NCBI RefSeq assembly: GCF_900110955.1
Contig: NZ_FOFR01000007.1
Span: forward strand, 62,001 to 126,000
Source: Lentzea xinjiangensis
GTDB lineage: Bacteria > Actinomycetota > Actinomycetes > Mycobacteriales > Pseudonocardiaceae
Direction: 5' to 3'
Length of the DNA stretch: 64,000 bases
Under the pieces are notes generated by a model. The model did no database searches and was not told where the DNA came from. It saw only the letters and a program-made list of their open reading frames with translations. Below are positions 36,201 through 43,733 of the stretch, piece after piece (within the stretch, counting starts at the first letter, position 1; each line of letters starts with the position of its first letter). Both the position numbers and the translations under genes were made by a program.

Positions 36201-38884
36201 CCGACCAGCTTCGCGACGATCCGCCGGACCGCGTCGTCGATCCTCGCGGCGTCCACCCGCGGCAGAACCGGCGTCGCCGGGGACTGTGCTCCTACCTGCA
36301 TGGGTGGCTGCTCCTCGCGGGCACGTCGTTCGAACGCGTAGGTGGGCGCGTGGACGACCGGCGCGGGCACGTCCGCGGCCGGGATCTCGTGGCCGGCCGA
36401 CCACGCCGTGGCCAGCAGCCGTGCCTGTGAGGACGCGTCGAATCCCGTCTGCCCGCCAGAGGTCATGGCCACCGCGTCGGTGCCGAACACCTCCTCGACG
36501 AACGGGGTGACGCCCTTGCCGGAGTCCAGGACGTAGGCGACGGCCGCACCGTCCGCGCGGAGGCGGCTCACCGCGTCGCCGAATCGGACGGTCCTGACCA
36601 GGTGACTCGCCCAGAAGGCGGGATCGCGGGCCGTGTCGTCGTCCACCCAGCCGCCCGTCGTGGGCGACATGAGCCGAAGGCTCGGCGGCCTGAGGTCGAG
36701 CTGGGACCAGGCTCGGGTCAGCTCCGCGACGCGGTCCGCTAGCACCGCGCCGTGGAACGGATGCGCGACCGGCACCCGGACGCTCGCGATGCCGTCGGCG
36801 CGGAGCCGGGCGGCGACCGCGTCGAGCGCGGCCGTCTCACCGCTGAGCATGCAGTCCCGCCCGCCGGGCACGATCGCGAGCGACACACCGTCGCCGAGGT
36901 AGGGGGTGGCGGCCTCCTCGGTGAGCCGGACCCGGATCATCCCGCCGGGCGTGGCGTTCGCCAGGATCCCGGCGCGCTCGGTCAGGACGGCGGCGGCCTC
37001 GGTCAGGGTCAGCACGCCCGCGATCACGCCCGCGGCGACCTCGCCGAGGCTGAACCCGCACAGCGACCCCGGCCGCAGGCCCGCGGCGAGCAGCGACCTC
37101 GCGACCGCGACGGACCGGACGAGCACCGCGAGCTCGGCGTGCCGCGGCGCGGACTCGACGCCGGAACCGCCGGTGAGCAGGCCGCGCACCACCGGCCGGT
37201 CCTCAGTGGACAGGCAGTGCAGCGCCTCGGAGAACAGGTCCCCGAACCCGTCGATCCCGGCCACGGCGGCCGTCAGATCACCCAGCTGCCCCGCCTGGCC
37301 CGGAAGTACGAGGACGCTGTCGTGGTCCTTCTTCGCGAGCCGGCTCCCGGTGCGCCAGGTGGTGACACCGCCGGCTCCCCTGGTGACGACCACGGCCTCC
37401 CGGTGGGGCAGGACGCGGCGGCCCGTTCGCAACGTGCGGGCCAGGCCGTGCAGGCGGTGGGGGTTCGCCACGGCGAACTCCTCGACGCGGTTCGCGGTGA
37501 GCTCGGTGCTGAGGCCCGACGCGGCGGTGACCGGCAGGACGCAGACACCTTCGCGCGGTTCGTCGGTGGTCGCGGCGACCGGCGCCTGTTCGAGCACGAC
37601 GTGCGCGTTGGTGCCGCCGACACCCATCGAGCTCACCCCGGCCAGCCGCGGCCTGCCGTCGTCCTGCCAGCCGCTGCTCTTGTCCGGGACGAAGAGCCTG
37701 TCGCTCTTCGGCTTTATCCCCGGGTTCAGCTCCACGAAGTTCGCGACCGGGGGGATCCGCCCGCGGCTCACGACCAGCACGGCCTTGATGAGACCGGCGA
37801 CGCCCGCCGCGGCGCCGAGGTGGCCGACGTTCGCCTTGGTCGCCCCGATCCCGCAGCGTGCGCCGTCCGCTCCGAGGGCGCGTTCGATGGCCGCCCACTC
37901 GACGACGTCGCCGACCGCGGTCGCGGTGCCGTGCGCCTCGAGGTAGCCGATGTCGCGCTTGTCCACGCCCGCGGCGGCCAGCGCCGCGGTGATGACCTGG
38001 CTCTGCTGGTTCACGCTCGGTGCCGTGAACCCGATCTTGCGGTTGCCGTCGTTGTTGATCGCGCTGCCGCGGATGACGGCGTGCACGGCGTCCCCGTCGG
38101 CGAGCGCCCTGTCCAGGCGCTTGACCACCACCGCGCCCGCACCGCTCGCGGTGAGCGTGCCGTTGGCGGCTTTGTCGAACGGCCGGCAACGGCCGTCCGC
38201 GGACCAGATGCTGCCCTGCTGGTGGTAATAGCCGACCCGGTGGGGCCTCTCGACGTTCACCCCGCCCGCCACGGCCATGTCGGCCTCACCGGAGAGCACG
38301 CTCTGGCAGGCGAGGTGCACGGCGACGAGCGAGCTGGAACACGCGGTCTGCACTGTGACGCACGGCCCGCGGAGGTCGAACGGGTAGGCGATCCGGGTGG
38401 CCAGGAAGTCGTTGTCCAGCAACGCCGTCCAGTTGAGCGCCTCGGACGACTTCAGCGGCCTCGCGGTGTCGCCGTACCGCTCGTCACCGACGCGCTCCAC
38501 GACCGAGATCGGTGACGCGCACCCGCCGGCGGCGAACAGCCCGATGGCCCCGGGGTACCGCAGCGGGTCGCAGCCGGCGTCCTCCAGCGCTTCGAGGACG
38601 ACCTCCATCAGCACGCGGTGGTTGAGGTTGATCCCCTCGGCCTCGCCGGCGCTGAGCCCGAACGCGGCGTTGTCGAACTCGTCGTACGCGTCCAGCGGTG
38701 CGGCCACGGGCACGTAACCGTTCCGGACCGCCGGGTCCAGGCTGATGCCCTCCCGCCGCAGGTCGTCCTCCCCGACCTCCACCATGCCGGTCGACCCCGC
38801 TTCGACGTTGACCCACAGCGACTCGTAGTCGTTCGCGCCGGGCACCCGGCACGCCATGCCCACGATGGCCAGCGGCGTCCGCAT
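33257..38884 (-). CDS. PKS-NRPS hybrid: KS-AT-ACP-aminotransferase-C
   Basis: A 1875-residue megasynthase. KS (about 1-420): cysteine in VQTACSSSLVAVH near 181, histidines in EAHGTATAVGD and KANVGHLGAAAG. AT (about 520-830): GFSLGE near 611, with phenylalanine in place of the usual histidine of GHSxG, and HPFH later. ACP: IELGYDSFLLIQL near 912. Class III aminotransferase (about 1040-1440): FTSSGTEAVMGA, IFDEIITGFR, lysine in YGKVIGGGLPIGV near 1281. C domain: APHSVVDGWS near 1598 (first histidine replaced, second kept). No KR, DH or ER. As in MycA and McyE, it should turn a beta-ketoacyl-ACP into a beta-aminoacyl-ACP. ATG 38884 or GTG 38893 may start it; the latter overlaps the upstream stop. 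Confidence 0.9.
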   Translation of the reverse strand: MRTPLAIVGMACRVPGANDYESLWVNVEAGSTGMVEVGEDDLRREGISLDPAVRNGYVPVAAPLDAYDEFDNAAFGLSAGEAEGINLNHRVLMEVVLEALEDAGCDPLRYPGAIGLFAAGGCASPISVVERVGDERYGDTARPLKSSEALNWTALLDNDFLATRIAYPFDLRGPCVTVQTACSSSLVAVHLACQSVLSGEADMAVAGGVNVERPHRVGYYHQQGSIWSADGRCRPFDKAANGTLTASGAGAVVVKRLDRALADGDAVHAVIRGSAINNDGNRKIGFTAPSVNQQSQVITAALAAAGVDKRDIGYLEAHGTATAVGDVVEWAAIERALGADGARCGIGATKANVGHLGAAAGVAGLIKAVLVVSRGRIPPVANFVELNPGIKPKSDRLFVPDKSSGWQDDGRPRLAGVSSMGVGGTNAHVVLEQAPVAATTDEPREGVCVLPVTAASGLSTELTANRVEEFAVANPHRLHGLARTLRTGRRVLPHREAVVVTRGAGGVTTWRTGSRLAKKDHDSVLVLPGQAGQLGDLTAAVAGIDGFGDLFSEALHCLSTEDRPVVRGLLTGGSGVESAPRHAELAVLVRSVAVARSLLAAGLRPGSLCGFSLGEVAAGVIAGVLTLTEAAAVLTERAGILANATPGGMIRVRLTEEAATPYLGDGVSLAIVPGGRDCMLSGETAALDAVAARLRADGIASVRVPVAHPFHGAVLADRVAELTRAWSQLDLRPPSLRLMSPTTGGWVDDDTARDPAFWASHLVRTVRFGDAVSRLRADGAAVAYVLDSGKGVTPFVEEVFGTDAVAMTSGGQTGFDASSQARLLATAWSAGHEIPAADVPAPVVHAPTYAFERRAREEQPPMQVGAQSPATPVLPRVDAARIDDAVRRIVAKLVGGAPHAVRPDATFIELGYDSFLLIQLADALSAEFRTDIDVRQLFFDLDSCGKLGDHLKGVVTPSDLPVPAAADPAPGPVSAPPRTPAPVPGPAPVAAPVPPAPQREQEPSPGIAEAFRAEADWARRSPLSKRITEEDRFALADQRNLIVSRKGRRDVSYPVVGARGEGSRFVDVDGQEFLDLCMGFGVNLLGHASEPLTAALRGFEPAEMLLGPQSSTAGDVARGIASLAGVDRVAFTSSGTEAVMGAVRAARAKTRRDVIALFAGSYHGTFDGVLVAPRAGGEQGEATPLGRGTPAAMAQDVIVLPYDESALPVLESCGDRLAAVLVEPVQSRRPGYQPVELLHRLRELTTAHGAALIFDEIITGFRCHLGGAAALFGIRPDLRTYGKVIGGGLPIGVIAGDAEFMAPIDGGRWREGDVGFPQRPSMVFAGTFSKHPLTMVVAQEMVRHFKKVSPRLQNELTGRTAGLAGKINAHAAANGYPIRVEHFSSLFRITVDGSPLSEDMFFVGLLNRGVYVWEGRTCFLSAAHTEQDCEEVVAAVADTAAEVASRGLWDEVKTRAASAPVPAQLPATGEAPLTDGQKLLWLAIELGGELGESYQESEVLRVDAVLDPERLRHAVEQVAQRHEVLRTGFDEDGGSQHCAAHAVPKLTVSTLDDALPGDVEALLHRFARRAVDMATPPLFRFHLVQTGGTAFVQATAPHSVVDGWSFGVLWSELSACYRGEPLPAPASFLDYARTKRADEDARFEANDAFWRPRLDAVWNSAKLIDGAGPWKPVTRTDSLPAGSLAGLRELARSAGCTMHNAALAALAVATSLLTGAERAVVLAHQTGQPRHTTKPLMGFCVDLLPVIMELAGDSTLTGVAKAVQAQVLDSAERTSGLYRVLQHRQYRRLPAGLIGFNYERQGPTALFGAATTPMVVPRESQPWPAVLTVEEHDGGIELISEISEDSDLAPVADRLAGQLEQVLSTPALALAELRR

Positions 38885-38889
38885 CCCCG

Positions 38890-40518
38890 TCACCGCGCTT
38901 CCAGCCGGGAGCAGAAGTCGCGCAGTCGCGGGTGGTCGAACAGCAGCCGCAGGGACGCGGTGTCCGAGACGGTCCTGCGCACCAGCGCGACGGCCTGGCT
39001 CGCCAGCATCGAGTGGCCACCGAGGCCGAAGAAGTCGTCGTGCGGCGCGACGGCTGGCACGTCGAGCACCTCGCACCAGACCGCGGCGACCGCTTCCTCC
39101 ATCGGCGTGAGCGGACCGGCCGGCTCCACCGCGGGAGACACGGCGACGGCGGAAGGCGCGCCACCCGCCTGGGCGGGCACGACGTGGGCCAAGACCTCTT
39201 CCAGGCCGAGGGAGTCCATCGCCGTGTCCGGCTGCTCCAGCAGCATCGCCAGGATCTCCTGGTACGCGGCGCAGTAGCCGCGTGCGGTCTCGCGCGTGTA
39301 GGCGCGGAGCGCGAACTCCCAGTCGACGGCGATGCCGGTGTGGTCGATGTAGCAGGTCACGGCGAGCTCGAACGGACCCTCCACAATGGGCGGTGCCTGC
39401 TCGAACAGCCGTCCCTCGCCCAAGGACAGGCCACCGTTGGCACCCGCGGCGAACATCGTCCGCATCAGCTCGGTGCCGCGTTCGTGACCGGCGCCGTGCA
39501 GATCGGCCATCATGCGGCTGAACGGCAGGTCCTGGTGGTCGATGGCGTCCATGAGGTCCAAGGCCACCTCTTCGAGCACCTCGGCGAAGGAAGCGCGGAG
39601 GTCGATCCGGGACCGGACCACGATCGCGTTCGCGAGCATCCCCACGGTGCGCGAGAACTTCGACGTGTGACCGCTCGTGGCCGTTCCGACCGCCACGTCA
39701 CCGTCAGCGGTGGCAGCGGCGATCATGACCTGCATCGCGCACAGCAGAACGGAGAACGGCGTCGTCCCGGCGCCGCGTGCGTAGGCCGTCACCGCGTCGG
39801 CGAGCGCGTCGCCGAGCGTGGTGGGCACCGTGCAGGTGTCCAGCGCACCCCCGGTGGCAGGGGCGGTGCCGGGCAGCACGCTGCCGGTCGCTCCGGCGAG
39901 CCGTTCCCGCCAGAACGCCGACTCCTCCTCGAACGCGCCGTCGGCGAGCGCGGCGAGCTGCCGGCGCACCAGGGCGCCGTACCCCGGTGCGGCCGGCTCC
40001 AGAGCGGGCGGGGAGCTCCTGCGCGCCGACCGGTACAGCTCGCCGAACTCGTGCAGGAGGATGGCCATCGACGTGCCGTCGCACGCGATGTGGTGGGCGA
40101 CCAGGACGAGCGTGGTCCGGTTGCCGGACACCGGGATGGCGGTGAGCCTGATCGGCGGTCCGGCGGCGAGGTCGAACGGCAGGTTCGCCGCGGTGGTGAC
40201 GGCCGCGTCGAGCCGTTCGTCCCGCAGCGGTGCCGGCAGCCCGCGCAGGTCCACCAGGTCGATCTTGACGGGGTCCGGGTCGCGGTCGATGACCTGCACG
40301 ACACCGGACTCCGTTTCGTGGAACGTCGTGCGCAGGGCCTCGTGCCGGCGGATCGTCTCGTTGAACGCGAACTCGGCGGCCCCGGCGTCGAAGTCGCCGT
40401 CGAAGTGGAAGACCTCCGGCATGCTGTAGGCCGGGCTCGCCGGGTTCAGCCGCCAGAAGAGCCAGATGCCCTCCTGCAGCGGACCGATCGGCAGCGTGTC
40501 CGTGGTACCGGTCGTCAC
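38890..40518 (-). CDS. NRPS: condensation-PCP didomain
   Basis: A 542-residue protein lacking an A domain. C domain (about 5-430): opening PIGPLQEGIWLFWRL, catalytic VAHHIACDGTSM near 143, then SGHTSKFSRTVGMLANAIVV. PCP at the end: DDFFGLGGHSMLASQAV (Ser near 501). Its PCP must be loaded in trans, by the serine-type A domain encoded just upstream, by the stand-alone A domain at 46060, or by the lysine-like A domain. GTG 40518 overlaps the upstream stop (GTGA) and its own stop overlaps the next start, so stoichiometric expression with both neighbours is expected. Confidence 0.88.
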   Translation of the reverse strand: MTTGTTDTLPIGPLQEGIWLFWRLNPASPAYSMPEVFHFDGDFDAGAAEFAFNETIRRHEALRTTFHETESGVVQVIDRDPDPVKIDLVDLRGLPAPLRDERLDAAVTTAANLPFDLAAGPPIRLTAIPVSGNRTTLVLVAHHIACDGTSMAILLHEFGELYRSARRSSPPALEPAAPGYGALVRRQLAALADGAFEEESAFWRERLAGATGSVLPGTAPATGGALDTCTVPTTLGDALADAVTAYARGAGTTPFSVLLCAMQVMIAAATADGDVAVGTATSGHTSKFSRTVGMLANAIVVRSRIDLRASFAEVLEEVALDLMDAIDHQDLPFSRMMADLHGAGHERGTELMRTMFAAGANGGLSLGEGRLFEQAPPIVEGPFELAVTCYIDHTGIAVDWEFALRAYTRETARGYCAAYQEILAMLLEQPDTAMDSLGLEEVLAHVVPAQAGGAPSAVAVSPAVEPAGPLTPMEEAVAAVWCEVLDVPAVAPHDDFFGLGGHSMLASQAVALVRRTVSDTASLRLLFDHPRLRDFCSRLEAR

Positions 40519-42218
40519 CGCACGTCTCCGATCAGGTCGCGCAGGCCCTGGACGGTGCGGGCCTGGAAGAACGCGCGCAGCCGCACCTTGACCCCGAAGT
40601 CCTCGCGAACCCTGGCGAGGACGTCGATCGCGTCGAGGGAGCCGCCGCCGAGCCCGAAGAAGTCGTCCGCGAGCGTGCAGGGGACACCCAGCGTCTTGCG
40701 CACGATCTCGACGAGGTGCCGTTCGACGTCGTCGAGGGCGAGGTCGTCGGGCTGGTCGTCGGCCGGCCTCTCCGGGACGGGCAGCGCGGCCCGGTCGACC
40801 TTGCCGCTGGTGGTCAGGGGGAGCGCGGCGAGCGGCACCCAGCACGCCGGGATCATGGCGTCGGGCAGCGTCCGGGCCAGGTGCCCGCGCAGCTCCGGCG
40901 GAGCCGGTGCCCGGCCGGCCGCGGGGACGACGTAGCCGACGAGGCGGCCGTCGCGGACCGCGGCCGCGGCGGCGTGCACGTCCGGGTGCTCGAGCAGGGT
41001 CGCCTCCACCTCGCCGAGCTCGATCCGGACGCCGTTGATCTTGACCTGGTGGTCGAGCCGGCCCAGGTACGCCACCCGGCCGTCCGGCAGGAGGCGGGCG
41101 AGGTCGCCGGTGCGGTAGAGCCGCTCGCCCGGCGTCACCCCGAACGGGTTGGGCACGAACCGCTCGGCGGTCAGCGCCGGCCGGTGCAGGTAGCCGCGGG
41201 CGAGCTGGACCCCGGCGAGCACCAGCTCACCGGGCTCGCCGACCGGCACCTCGCGCAGGTCGTCGTCGACGACGTGGACGCGGGTGTTCGCGATGGGCCT
41301 GCCGATGGTGACCGGTTCGCCCGGACGGCACCGGATCGCGGTGACGTCGACGGACGCCTCGGTCGGCCCGTAGAGGTTGTGCAGCTCGCAGCCGACGAGC
41401 TCGGCGAACCGCGTGACGAGGTCGTCCCCCAGGGCCTCGCCACTGCACAGGACGCGCCGCAACGGCAGCGGTGGCGGCGGATCGGCCAGGAAGATCCGCA
41501 GCATCGACGGCACGAAGTGCGCCGTCGTGATCCCCTGCCCGGCCATCACCTCGACCAGGTAGTCGGGATCGCGATGACCGCCGGGCCGCGCCATCACCAG
41601 GGTCGCGCCCGCCGACAGCGTCCAGAAGAACTCCCACACCGACACGTCGAACCCGAACGGCGTCTTCTGCAGCACCCGGTCCGCCGGGGTGAGGCGGTAC
41701 TCGGCCTGCATCCACCTGAGCCGGTTGACGATGCCGCGGTGCTCGACCACGACGCCCTTGGGGCGGCCGGTCGACCCCGACGTGTAGATCACGTAAGCCG
41801 CGTTCCCCGGTCCCGCCACCGCCTCCAGCGGCTCGTCGGGTCCGTCGAGGTCCGTCAGCATCCCCGGCGTCACCACCACGTCCGCGCCCGCGTCCTCGGC
41901 CATGAAGCGGATCCGGTCCGCCGGGAGCTCCGGGTCCAGCGGCAGGTACGCCCCGCCCGCCTTGAGGACTCCCAGCAGCGCGACGACCATCTCCAGGCCG
42001 CGTTCGAGCCGGACGCCCACCACGGACTCGGCGCCCACGCCCAGTGCCCGCAGCCGGTGGGCCGCCCTGGTGGACAGCACCTCGAGCTCGGCGTAGGTCA
42101 CCCCGGTCCCGCCGGACACCACCGCCACGTCTCCCGTGGCCGCGCCTTCCGCCACCAGGTCCACCAGCGTCCCGCCGGCGAACGACGTCTCGGTCTCGTT
42201 CCACCGCGCCAGCTTCAT
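40515..42218 (-). CDS. NRPS: adenylation-PCP didomain (serine code)
   Basis: A 567-residue A-PCP protein. A motifs: YVIYTSGSTGRPKGVVVEH, FGFDVSVWEFFW, HNLYGPTEASVDVT, RLYRTGDLARLLPDG, LPLTTSGKVDR. PCP: FFGLGGGSLDAIDVL (Ser near 527). Specificity residues aligned by eye to GrsA read D-V-W-H-L-S-L-V-D-K, essentially the serine code of EntF-type domains, so serine is predicted with good confidence. It has no C domain; its PCP-bound serine must be used by the separate C-PCP protein encoded next or by the KS. GTGA overlap with the C-PCP gene downstream. Confidence 0.9.
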   Translation of the reverse strand: MKLARWNETETSFAGGTLVDLVAEGAATGDVAVVSGGTGVTYAELEVLSTRAAHRLRALGVGAESVVGVRLERGLEMVVALLGVLKAGGAYLPLDPELPADRIRFMAEDAGADVVVTPGMLTDLDGPDEPLEAVAGPGNAAYVIYTSGSTGRPKGVVVEHRGIVNRLRWMQAEYRLTPADRVLQKTPFGFDVSVWEFFWTLSAGATLVMARPGGHRDPDYLVEVMAGQGITTAHFVPSMLRIFLADPPPPLPLRRVLCSGEALGDDLVTRFAELVGCELHNLYGPTEASVDVTAIRCRPGEPVTIGRPIANTRVHVVDDDLREVPVGEPGELVLAGVQLARGYLHRPALTAERFVPNPFGVTPGERLYRTGDLARLLPDGRVAYLGRLDHQVKINGVRIELGEVEATLLEHPDVHAAAAAVRDGRLVGYVVPAAGRAPAPPELRGHLARTLPDAMIPACWVPLAALPLTTSGKVDRAALPVPERPADDQPDDLALDDVERHLVEIVRKTLGVPCTLADDFFGLGGGSLDAIDVLARVREDFGVKVRLRAFFQARTVQGLRDLIGDVR

Positions 42219-42264
42219 CCCGCTCCCCCCGCGAGTACGTCCGGCAATTCCGAGCGCTCGTCCG

Positions 42265-42492
42265 TCACGCGTCCAGAGAATTCACGTGAGAGGTCAATTT
42301 CGCCACGGTCGGATGCTCCAGCAACATCAACACGTCCGTGTCGATGCCGAGTTTCTCGTTGAGCTGGTTGATGAGCTCCAGCAACAGCATCGAATTTCCG
42401 CCGAGGTCGAAGAAGTTCGTGTCGGCGTCTGCTTCCGGAATCCCGATCACGTCGGCCCAGATCCGGGAAACCTCCAGCTCCTGCAACGGCAT
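42265..42492 (-). CDS. Free-standing peptidyl carrier protein
   Basis: A 75-residue PCP: LQELEVSRIWADVIGI, phosphopantetheine site TNFFDLGGNSMLLLELI, then LLEHPTVAKLTSHV. The start is taken at ATG 42492 with GAGG nine bases upstream; ATG 42501 and GTG 42507 are also in frame. As a separate carrier it can hold a substrate for a trans-acting enzyme; the stand-alone A domain at 46060 and the desaturase at 42729 are candidates (inference). It is the first gene of the minus-strand NRPS operon, with a predicted promoter at 42540-42568. Confidence 0.85.
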   Translation of the reverse strand: MPLQELEVSRIWADVIGIPEADADTNFFDLGGNSMLLLELINQLNEKLGIDTDVLMLLEHPTVAKLTSHVNSLDA

Positions 42493-42539
42493 GGTCGGCA
42501 TCCTCACATGTGCGCACCCCAGGTGACCCCCTTTCGGCC

Positions 42540-42568
42540 AAGTTACGCAAGGGTTCTGGACAGCACAA
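42540..42568 (-). promoter_or_regulatory. Predicted promoter of the minus-strand NRPS/PKS operon
   Basis: On the minus strand TTGTGC (42568-42563), a 17-base spacer and TAACTT (42545-42540), about 48 bases from the -10 box to the PCP start codon. The paired TGTTCAACTG element begins 52 bases upstream, the same distance as at the exporter promoter. Confidence 0.5.
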
Positions 42569-42620
42569 GCGATCAGTCCTCGCGGCTGCCCCGGCGCTCG
42601 AGAAAAATGCTCGGAACTGC

Positions 42621-42650
42621 TGTTCAACTGTGCGGTGCGCTGTTCAACTG
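42621..42650. promoter_or_regulatory. Paired cluster element, copy B (20-bp period)
   Basis: TGTTCAACTG occurs at 42621-42630 and again at 42641-42650, identical copies starting 20 bases apart, between the divergent PCP and desaturase genes. The same pair with one change is at 28287-28316. Two helical turns of spacing suit a regulator dimer or two monomers on one face of the DNA. Confidence 0.65.
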
Positions 42651-42692
42651 CGGAAGTTTCCGAGGCATGCGGTGAAAGCATTGATGAAAGCC

Positions 42693-42722
42693 TTGACACT
42701 ATTGCCGCGACCTTGGTACTGA
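42693..42722 (+). promoter_or_regulatory. Predicted leaderless promoter of the second desaturase operon
   Basis: TTGACA (42693-42698), 18-base spacer, TACTGA (42717-42722), then six bases to the ATG at 42729. There is no ribosome-binding site before the ATG, which supports a leaderless transcript. Confidence 0.55.
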
Positions 42723-42728
42723 CAACCT

Positions 42729-43733
42729 ATGACTGTGCCCGTATTCGTCCGCGCGGAGCGGCACCGGTTCGCGCCGGACATCCTCGCGGAGGTTCGTGCC
42801 GCGTCGCGTCTCGACAACTGGCACGGGCCCGTCGAAGTGCTCGACCACTGGTTCTGGATCACGGCCTGGTGCACGGCGTCGGTGCTGGCGTTCCGGCACC
42901 TGTCGCTGTGGGCGGCCATCCCGATCTACGTCCTCGCGGTCTTCTTCATCGGCGGCCGCCAGCGGGGCATCGCCGGGATGCTGCACATGGCCACCCACCG
43001 CGCGTTCATGACGAACCACCGGGTCGGCAGCGTCCTCGGAGCCGTCTTCGGCGGGTACCCGGTGCTGCAGAGCTACACCGGGTACCGCGCCTCGCACCTG
43101 GGCGAGCACCACGGCAGGCTGGGCGACCCGGAGCGCGACCCGGACTACAAGCAGTACCAGGACAACGCGATCTGCGGCGACAACCTCGGCCGGGACGCGC
43201 TGCGCCGCTACCTCTACAAGGTCGTGAGCCCGGCGGAGACCGCCTCGTACATCCTCTACCTGCTGCGGCACCGGGTCGTGACCAAGGAGGAGGCGCCGGC
43301 GGAGCGGTGGCTGCGCGTCGTCCTGCTCGTGGGGGTGCTGGCGTGGGCGGTGCTCGGCGGCTGGTGGATGTGGTTGCTGCTGCTCTGGTTCGTCCCCCTG
43401 GTCACCACGCAGGTGTGGATCGGCGCGATCTCCGAGCTGATGGAGCACTTCCCGCTGATCGAGAACGCGCCGAAGGTCGACATCTACCAGTCCTGGAACC
43501 GGGTGTACGGCCTGCCGACCCGGTTCCTGCTGGGGGAGAAGGACGGCGAGGGCTTCCACCTGGTGCACCACCTGTTCCCGCGGACACCGATGTGGCGGCT
43601 GCGCGAGGTCGACGCGATCCTGGGACGGGACCCGGCGTACGCGGCCCTGCCCCGGCTGAGCGGCGTGCTCGGCGGGATGGGGCAGATCTACAAGTCGTTG
43701 CCCCCCACCGCCCACCGGACTTCCGGAGGGTGA
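42729..43733 (+). CDS. Membrane fatty-acid-desaturase-like enzyme (second)
   Basis: A 334-residue membrane di-iron enzyme with histidine boxes HMATH (near 80), HLGEHHG and HLVHHLFP, and hydrophobic stretches near residues 40-75 and 195-230. It is not closely similar to the desaturase at 23573. Family chemistry: O2-dependent desaturation, hydroxylation or acetylene formation on an acyl group, often carrier-bound in secondary metabolism. Its stop overlaps the start of the C-PCP-TE gene (GTGA), so it is made together with the chain-release protein. The free PCP and the stand-alone A domain are possible partners (inference). Confidence 0.85.
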   Translation: MTVPVFVRAERHRFAPDILAEVRAASRLDNWHGPVEVLDHWFWITAWCTASVLAFRHLSLWAAIPIYVLAVFFIGGRQRGIAGMLHMATHRAFMTNHRVGSVLGAVFGGYPVLQSYTGYRASHLGEHHGRLGDPERDPDYKQYQDNAICGDNLGRDALRRYLYKVVSPAETASYILYLLRHRVVTKEEAPAERWLRVVLLVGVLAWAVLGGWWMWLLLLWFVPLVTTQVWIGAISELMEHFPLIENAPKVDIYQSWNRVYGLPTRFLLGEKDGEGFHLVHHLFPRTPMWRLREVDAILGRDPAYAALPRLSGVLGGMGQIYKSLPPTAHRTSGG

